Assembly (NCBI RefSeq): GCF_001047675.1 | Contig: NZ_CP011975.1 | Coordinates: forward strand, 1,032,073-1,096,072 | Source: Yersinia aleksiciae | GTDB taxonomy: Bacteria; Pseudomonadota; Gammaproteobacteria; Enterobacterales; Enterobacteriaceae | DNA length: 64,000 bases | Direction of reading: 5' to 3' | Part shown: positions 58,593 to 64,000 of the stretch, one piece after another | Layout of the letters: each line of letters begins with the position of its first letter | Position numbering within the stretch: position 1 is the stretch's first letter | Program-made: the position numbers and the translations under genes | Notes under the pieces: generated by a model | What the model saw: the letters and a program-made list of their open reading frames with translations, nothing else | Told to the model about the DNA's origin: nothing | The model's database searches: none

Positions 58593-59771
58593 TTAGCGCT
58601 CAACCCACCCCAGAGTACGTCGGGCAAATGCATCACGAACCACAGGCAGATACTCCATCGACATCAATGCCAGATTGCGCCCCACCACCAGCGGCCCATA
58701 GCGGTTGGCAAACAGGCGGATCAAGCCATCGGTGACACCAATAGTGGCTTGTTGATCCTGTCGCCGCCGTTGTTGGTATTGCGCCAGCACCCCGTAGTCG
58801 CCGAGATCGCGCCCCATCGAGGTGGCCTGTGCAAGGGTTTCGGCCAGCGACATCACATCGCGCAGCCCGAGATTAAAGCCCTGTCCGGCAATCGGGTGCA
58901 GTGTTTGTGCCGCGTTACCCACCAATGCCAGACGGTGGCTGACATGGCGCGAGGCGGTAAGCAGTTGTAATGGGTAGCTGTGGCGCTGCCCGACATGGCG
59001 CATTTTCCCCAACCGCCAACCGAAAGCGCGCTGTAACTCAGCCAGAAAACGGGTGTCATCCCAGCTATCAACTTGCTGTTGATCTTGTTTCGCGTGGCAC
59101 CAGACCAGTGAGCTACGCCCCTGTGACATTGGCAGCAACGCCAATGGCCCATGGCGGGTAAAGCGCTCAAAGGCACGGCCTTCGGGCAGTTCTGAAGTGG
59201 TGACGTTGGCAATCACCGCAATCTGCTGGTAATCCTGCTGCTGCCATTGAATATGACAGGCGCGGGCCAGTGTCGAATGAGAACCATCGGCCGCCACCAG
59301 TAATTTGGCGCTCAGTTGCTGGCCGTTATCCAGCGTCACACTGGCGGATTCAGCCGTGCGCGCCACATCCACCACTTTCGCCGGGCAATATAAGGTCACA
59401 CCCGGAGCCTTCTGCAACAAGGCAAACAGCCGTTGACCGGCGTCGTGCAACTCAATGACATGACCCAGCGCGGGCACACGATAGTCGCGGGCCCGTAAAT
59501 TTACGCAGCCGGAGTGGCCGCTGTCACTGACATGGACATGATCAATGGCGGTGGCACAATCGGCCAGTACCGACCAGAGACCAATGCGGTCCAGTTGCTG
59601 GCATGTGCCCTGCGCCAGCGCAATGGCTCTGGCATCAAAACCCGGATGCGCCCGACTGTCGGGCTGCTGCGCCTCCACCAACGCGACCGGCACTTTTCCT
59701 TGCGTCAGGGATGAAATCGCCAGCGCCAGTGTCGCACCAGCCATACCGCCACCCACAATGATCACGCTCAT
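58593..59771 (-). CDS. ubiH: UbiH, ubiquinone C1-hydroxylase
   Basis: 392 aa FAD monooxygenase: VGGGMAGATLALAI at the start, VAADGSHSTLARA (about 165), and ALVGNAAQTLHPIAGQGFN (about 285). Member of the Ubi complex with UbiI. It starts 3 bp after pepP ends, as in the E. coli ygfB-pepP-ubiH-ubiI operon. Confidence 0.95.
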   Translation of the reverse strand: MSVIIVGGGMAGATLALAISSLTQGKVPVALVEAQQPDSRAHPGFDARAIALAQGTCQQLDRIGLWSVLADCATAIDHVHVSDSGHSGCVNLRARDYRVPALGHVIELHDAGQRLFALLQKAPGVTLYCPAKVVDVARTAESASVTLDNGQQLSAKLLVAADGSHSTLARACHIQWQQQDYQQIAVIANVTTSELPEGRAFERFTRHGPLALLPMSQGRSSLVWCHAKQDQQQVDSWDDTRFLAELQRAFGWRLGKMRHVGQRHSYPLQLLTASRHVSHRLALVGNAAQTLHPIAGQGFNLGLRDVMSLAETLAQATSMGRDLGDYGVLAQYQQRRRQDQQATIGVTDGLIRLFANRYGPLVVGRNLALMSMEYLPVVRDAFARRTLGWVER

Positions 59772-59774
59772 GAG

Positions 59775-61088
59775 TTATCTCGCCGCCGCCATTAAGGCTT
59801 CAATGGCATCGGGATCTTTTACCACACTGGCGGTGAGGTTTTCATTGCCATCAGCGGTGATCACGATGTCATCCTCGATACGGATACCAATGCCGCGATA
59901 TTGCGCGGGAACATCCGCATCTGGCGCGATGTAGAGGCCCGGTTCAATGGTCAGTACCATGCCTGGCTCAAGCGTGCGGCCACGATCGCTGTTGATATAG
60001 TCGCCGACATCGTGGACATCCAGCCCCAGCCAGTGGCTCAACCCATGCATAAAGAATAGCTTATGGGCCTGCTCCACGATGAGATGCTCGATATCGCCTT
60101 TCAGAATACCCAAATCGACCAAGCCAGTGACCATGATCCGCACCACCTGCTCCGTCACTTCGCGGATGCTGGTGCCGGGGCGGAACAGCTCCAGTGATTT
60201 GTTAATGGAGGCGAGCACGATGTCATAAATCGCCCGCTGCGCTGGAGTGAATTTGCCGTTAACCGGGAAGGTGCGGGTGATATCGCCCGCGTAGCCCTGA
60301 TATTCGCAGCCCGCATCGATGAGCACCAGCTCGCCATCCCGTAGTTCACACTCATTTTCGGTGTAATGCAGGATGCAGCCGTTTTCACCGCCGCCGACGA
60401 TGGTGTTATAAGCCGGATAGCGCGCACCGTGGCGGGTAAATTCATGCAGAATCTCCCCTTCCAGATGGTACTCAAACATACCGGGGCGACATTTTTCCAT
60501 CGCACGGGTATGGGCCAACGCACTGATTTCACCGGCACGGCGCAGCACGGCAATCTCCTCTTCGGACTTGAATAGGCGCATCTCATGTAGCCAAGGTCGC
60601 CAGTCCGTTAAGGTCGCGGGTGCACGCAGATTTTTACGAAAACCGTTACGTAATTGTTCTAAGGCGGCAAAGACAATGTTATCCGCGTAAGCGTATTGGC
60701 CCTGCGCGTGGTAAACCACATCAAGACGATTAAGCAGCAGATAGAGTTGTTCGTCGATTTCATCGAAAGGTAATGCACGATCGACCCCTAACTTAGCGGG
60801 GGCCGCTTCTTGCCCTAAACGGCGACCAAACCAGATTTCAGCGGTTAAATCCCGCACCCGGTTAAACAGCACGCTGTGGTTATGAGTCTCATCGCTTTTC
60901 ACCAGAATCAGCACCGCCTCCGGCTCATTAAAGCCAGTCAGGTAGCTAAAATCGCTGTTCTGCCGATAAGGATATTCAGAATCCGCGCTACGTGTGGCTT
61001 CTGGTGCCGCAAAAAAAATTGCCGCACTGCCCGGAGCCATCTTCGCCAATATCGCCTGACGGCGGTTCTGGTACTCTTGCTGAGTCAT
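59775..61088 (-). CDS. pepP: PepP, Xaa-Pro aminopeptidase P
   Basis: 437 aa from the ATG at 61088, which has a strong AGGAGGGT ribosome site; the frame is open for 12 more residues. Dinuclear Mn enzyme: ligands in LIDAGCEYQGYAGDITRTFP (two Asp), HGLSHWLGLDVHD (His), and the Glu residues near TIEPGLY and IRIEDD. It releases N-terminal residues preceding proline. It follows ygfB by 54 bp. Confidence 0.96.
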   Translation of the reverse strand: MTQQEYQNRRQAILAKMAPGSAAIFFAAPEATRSADSEYPYRQNSDFSYLTGFNEPEAVLILVKSDETHNHSVLFNRVRDLTAEIWFGRRLGQEAAPAKLGVDRALPFDEIDEQLYLLLNRLDVVYHAQGQYAYADNIVFAALEQLRNGFRKNLRAPATLTDWRPWLHEMRLFKSEEEIAVLRRAGEISALAHTRAMEKCRPGMFEYHLEGEILHEFTRHGARYPAYNTIVGGGENGCILHYTENECELRDGELVLIDAGCEYQGYAGDITRTFPVNGKFTPAQRAIYDIVLASINKSLELFRPGTSIREVTEQVVRIMVTGLVDLGILKGDIEHLIVEQAHKLFFMHGLSHWLGLDVHDVGDYINSDRGRTLEPGMVLTIEPGLYIAPDADVPAQYRGIGIRIEDDIVITADGNENLTASVVKDPDAIEALMAAAR

Positions 61089-61142
61089 TATACCCTCCTG
61101 AAACATCCGGTTTTCATCATCCAACGTACAACACGGGTTCGC

Positions 61143-61721
61143 TTAATGTAGCGTCGGCTTGCGCATCTCTGGCGCTGTAGGTTTTTCTTGAGTAAATTCG
61201 ATATGGCACAAAATAGACGCCACACGCACATACTCGATGACCTCTTCTAAAGACTGGGCCAACTCTTCTTGATCTTCATCTTCGTCATAGCCTAACTGAG
61301 CGATATTACGCAGATCATCAATGGCTTCACCCACTTCCCCTTTCACCTGCGCCAATTTCGGTTGCAGCATCCCCAGTCCTAGTAGGAAATGGTTCACCCA
61401 ACCAGATAGTGCATCAGCGCGCTCAAATACCGTAATATCGTCGCCTTCAGGGATCAGCAACTGAAACATAAAGCCTTCATTTTCCAACGCATCTTGTGTT
61501 GCTTGATGTAACTGCTGTAACTGCAAACCCAGCGTTTGTGGGAAGGCAACGCCGTCGTTGGTCAGATCATGCACCATCACGCGCCAGCCCTCGTCTTTAC
61601 TGCCGCCGCAGAGCATGCCGCTGATGAGTCCATGCATTTCAGCAGGGGTTAATGCCACTGCTTGCTGGTTCAACGCCAGGGCAACGGATTGATAAGTTGG
61701 TAATGTATTCTCTATAGACAT
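61143..61721 (-). CDS. ygfB: YgfB, UPF0149 family protein
   Basis: 192 aa, all-helical UPF0149/YecA-like protein with conserved [11 protein letters not shown] (about 30-40) and FLLGLG. No metal-binding C-terminal tail as in YecA. The molecular function in enterics is not settled. First gene of the ygfB-pepP-ubiH-ubiI operon and divergent from zapA. Confidence 0.93.
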   Translation of the reverse strand: MSIENTLPTYQSVALALNQQAVALTPAEMHGLISGMLCGGSKDEGWRVMVHDLTNDGVAFPQTLGLQLQQLHQATQDALENEGFMFQLLIPEGDDITVFERADALSGWVNHFLLGLGMLQPKLAQVKGEVGEAIDDLRNIAQLGYDEDEDQEELAQSLEEVIEYVRVASILCHIEFTQEKPTAPEMRKPTLH

Positions 61722-61914
61722 GCGTATTGGTCATCGTTGGCTGGATAAGTTCATGTTATGCTACCATCAAGCTCAGTCCCTATACCAGAAAACGCATAGC
61801 CACAAAGTGGTTGTATCTTGGTAAACAGGTATATATAGTGACGCCCGCTTTGCAGCTACGAGCAATTTGTCTCTGGTTTTCAAGGCTGGCGCGAAAATTA
61901 GTCAGGAAGGTGGC

Positions 61915-62244
61915 ATGTCTGCACAACCGGTAGATATTCAAATTTTTGGTCGCTCGTTAAGAGTTAACTGTCCGCCAGAACAACAAGAAGCGTTGAATAT
62001 GGCTGCAGAAGATCTTAACCAACGGTTGCAAGATCTTAAAGTTCGCACTAGAGTCACAAATACCGAGCAGTTAGTTTTTATCGCGGCATTGAACGTCTGT
62101 CACGAATTAGCTCAGGAAAGGTTGAAAACCCGTGACTACGCATCCAATATGGAGCAACGTATTCGGATGTTACAACAGACCATTGAACAGGCGTTGCTTG
62201 AACAAGGTCGCATCTCTGAACGTCAGGATGCACAGTTTGAATAA
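61915..62244 (+). CDS. zapA: ZapA, FtsZ-ring stabiliser
   Basis: 109 aa from the ATG at 61915 ([20 protein letters not shown]), identical in length to E. coli ZapA; an upstream ATG at 61867 would add 16 unrelated residues. N-terminal FtsZ-binding head and C-terminal coiled coil (about 55-100). It cross-links FtsZ filaments. Upstream of the 6S RNA gene. Confidence 0.96.
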   Translation: MSAQPVDIQIFGRSLRVNCPPEQQEALNMAAEDLNQRLQDLKVRTRVTNTEQLVFIAALNVCHELAQERLKTRDYASNMEQRIRMLQQTIEQALLEQGRISERQDAQFE

Positions 62245-62281
62245 ATCTCTGTTGAATGATAGATTCAATAGCGAGTAAAGA

Positions 62282-62465
62282 ATTTCTCTGAGGTGTTTGC
62301 CAGCGGGCCCGTCCCCTGAGCCGATAATTAATACCAACAGAATGTAGTGCCTCCGTAACCGGTGCGCATGCTCGGTCCGCCGAGAAGCCTTAAGGTTGCG
62401 ACGCTGCGTTCACCTTGAACCATGGGTTCAAGGGTTACAGCCTGCGGCGGCATCTCGGAGATCCC
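62282..62465 (+). ncRNA. ssrS: 6S RNA
   Basis: 184 nt, same length as E. coli 6S. It starts ATTTCTCTGAGGTGTTTGCC and ends GGCGGCATCTCGGAGATCCC, which pair into the closing stem; the CCTTGAACC..GGGTTCAAGG hairpin and the open central bubble are kept. It sequesters sigma-70 RNA polymerase in stationary phase. Located between zapA and fau, as in E. coli. Confidence 0.97.
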
Positions 62466-62545
62466 TTTCTTATCGGGTAACTGATATTTTGAGTTATCAC
62501 GTTCGATGTGACATAAGCCATTCTCCACGCCTTTAAGTCAATCAC

Positions 62546-63160
62546 ATGCTTTTAAGCCCGCAACATGCTTTGAATCCACAACACGCCCTTGAGCGGCAAA
62601 ACATTCGTCAAGAAATTCGTGAGCGTCGGCGTCTTTTAACGCCTGAACAACAGCGGCACGCTGCCGATTTGGCCACCTGTCATCTCGCTGCCCATGATAA
62701 AATTCATCAGGCCAGCACTGTGGCGCTATTTCTTTCCTTTGATGGCGAGCTGAATACCGGCCCTATCATTGAGATGTTGTGGCAGCAGCAAAAACAGGTT
62801 TACCTGCCGGTTCTCCACCCTTTCAGCCCCGGTAATTTATTATTTCTCCGCTATCGCCCCAACAGCCAGCTCATCCGTAATCGCCTGAAAATCCTGGAAC
62901 CACAGCTTAATGTGCGTGAGGTTCTGCCCCTCAATCGACTGGATGTGATGATAACGCCGCTGGTGGCCTTTGATAGCCATGGACAGCGCTTAGGGATGGG
63001 TGGCGGTTTTTATGACCGCACGCTACAACACTGGCAGCAAGGTGGCCCCTATCCCATTGGACTGGCTCATGATTGCCAACGCGTCGAGTATTTACCTAGT
63101 GAATATTGGGATGTGCCTTTGCCGGAGATTGTGACACCCGAGAAAGTGTGGCGCTGGTGA
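62546..63160 (+). CDS. fau: Fau (YgfA), 5-formyltetrahydrofolate cyclo-ligase
   Basis: 204 aa. Converts 5-formyl-THF to 5,10-methenyl-THF with ATP. The C-terminal ATP/folate motif RLGMGGGFYDRTL (about 147-159) and the N-terminal RERRRLLTPEQ are intact. Co-transcribed with 6S RNA in E. coli. The N-terminus has a short NPQHAL-type repeat (PQHALNPQHALE) not seen in E. coli. Confidence 0.95.
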   Translation: MLLSPQHALNPQHALERQNIRQEIRERRRLLTPEQQRHAADLATCHLAAHDKIHQASTVALFLSFDGELNTGPIIEMLWQQQKQVYLPVLHPFSPGNLLFLRYRPNSQLIRNRLKILEPQLNVREVLPLNRLDVMITPLVAFDSHGQRLGMGGGFYDRTLQHWQQGGPYPIGLAHDCQRVEYLPSEYWDVPLPEIVTPEKVWRW

Positions 63161-63179
63161 GACTGAGTTTTTAGGCGAT

Positions 63180-63209
63180 AAAAAACCCGATATCAGCAGA
63201 TACCGGGTT
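63180..63209 (-). terminator. serA terminator
   Basis: AACCCGGTATC/GATATCGGGTT stem (one mismatch) with a 4-base loop, followed on the minus strand by a run of six T. Located 34 bp after the serA stop, between the converging fau and serA. Confidence 0.75.
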
Positions 63210-63242
63210 ATCAGGTGCTATTCGCTATCTATACAGTAAATA

Positions 63243-64000
63243 CTAATACAGTAAACGTGCGCGGATAGTCCCTGGAATCGACTTCATGGCCTGCAACGCT
63301 TTTTCTGCATTTTCCGCATCATCCGTTTCAACATCGATCACGACGTAACCGATTTCAGCGCTGGTTTGCAAATACTGCGCGGCAATGTTGACGTTCTGCT
63401 CAGCAAAAATTTTGTTAATGCTGGTCAGAATGCCTGGGCGATTCTCATGGATATGCAGCAGACGACGGGTGTTATCGCCATGAGCGGGCAGAGAAACTTC
63501 CGGGAAGTTTACCGCTGACAGCGTAGAGCCGTTGTCGGAATACTTCGCCAGTTTACCGGCCACTTCGTCACCGATATTCTCCTGCGCTTCCTGAGTTGAA
63601 CCACCGATATGCGGAGTCAATAGCACATTGTCGAACTCGCACAATGGTGAATTGAACGGGTCTTTATTGGTAGCGGGCTCTTCAGGGAAGACGTCGATTG
63701 CTGCCCCCGCCAGATGGTTACTCGCCAGAACCTCACACAGGGCCGGGATATCAACCACCGTACCGCGAGAGGCGTTAATCAGCATCGCGCCCGGCTTCAT
63801 CAGGGCCAACTGCTCAGGGCCAATCATGTTTTTGGTGGAGTGGTTTTCCGGCACATGCAGGCTGATCACATCACTCATATTCAGCAAGTCAGACAGGTGG
63901 CGGACCTGTTGTGCATTCCCCAACGACAACTTATTTTCGATATCGTAGAAGAACACTTTCATCCCGACACTTTCAGCCAGAATCCCCAACTGGGTACCGA
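63243..64000 (-). CDS. serA: SerA, D-3-phosphoglycerate dehydrogenase, 3' part
   Basis: 252 residues seen; the frame continues beyond the window edge through GTQLGILAE, so about 160 N-terminal residues are missing from the 410-aa family. Visible: the end of the NAD-binding domain (DVISLHVPENHSTKNM, INASRGTVVDIPAL), the catalytic His in LLTPHIGGST, and the C-terminal ACT domain (LLHIHENRPGILTSI) for serine feedback. First step of serine synthesis. Confidence 0.96.
   Translation of the reverse strand, partial: GTQLGILAESVGMKVFFYDIENKLSLGNAQQVRHLSDLLNMSDVISLHVPENHSTKNMIGPEQLALMKPGAMLINASRGTVVDIPALCEVLASNHLAGAAIDVFPEEPATNKDPFNSPLCEFDNVLLTPHIGGSTQEAQENIGDEVAGKLAKYSDNGSTLSAVNFPEVSLPAHGDNTRRLLHIHENRPGILTSINKIFAEQNVNIAAQYLQTSAEIGYVVIDVETDDAENAEKALQAMKSIPGTIRARLLY

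Overview
The window looks like a chromosomal segment of a Yersinia species, most like the Y. enterocolitica group. This is inferred from four things: gene order shared with other Enterobacterales (aas-galR-lysA-lysR on one side; lysS-prfB-recJ-dsbC-xerD-fldB, ygfX-sdhE-ygfZ, gcvPHT, ubiI-ubiH-pepP-ygfB, zapA-ssrS-fau-serA on the other), protein sequences very close to the E. coli orthologues, ERIC-type intergenic repeats of the kind found in yersiniae, and creBCD placed between fldB and ygfX. The species cannot be fixed by eye.

Layout. 1-7.4 kb is conserved core: 5' part of aas, an Omr-type small RNA, a BisC-like molybdoenzyme, galR, lysA and lysR. 7.4-11.2 kb is a small accessory block: an MFS exporter, a LysR regulator, a secreted metallo-beta-lactamase-fold protein whose metal motif is degenerate, and a DsbA-family protein. 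11.3-24.3 kb is a visibly AT-rich island holding a one-direction type II secretion operon (gspC-D-E-F-G-I-J-K-L-M-O, no gspH, gspN, gspS or gspAB). A winged-helix protein lies before gspC, and a ToxR-like membrane regulator with a ToxS-like partner lies after gspO. 24.4-36.6 kb is mixed: an HxlR/SDR pair, cbpAM, a LacI-MFS-GH31 carbohydrate locus with a near-ideal CRP site, a DUF2000/Lrp pair, a diguanylate cyclase, an NTF2-like protein, and a tiny remnant island at tRNA-Gly(CCC) with a truncated integrase, a PD-(D/E)XK-like protein and a second att-like copy. 37.2-64 kb is conserved core.

How the parts work together. CreBC probably controls creD through a perfect CreB tag directly upstream of creD. 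gcvTHP is the glycine cleavage system and serA is the first serine-synthesis enzyme. ubiI and ubiH serve ubiquinone synthesis. zapA, 6S RNA and fau form the usual transcription unit. The T2SS operon and its two flanking winged-helix regulators look like a self-contained, transferred and locally controlled secretion module. No secreted substrate gene is evident in the window.

The least described items are the ToxRS-like pair beside a GspH-less T2SS, the tRNA-Gly mini-island, the tandemly duplicated creC start region, and the ~230-bp palindromic element between ygfF and gcvP.
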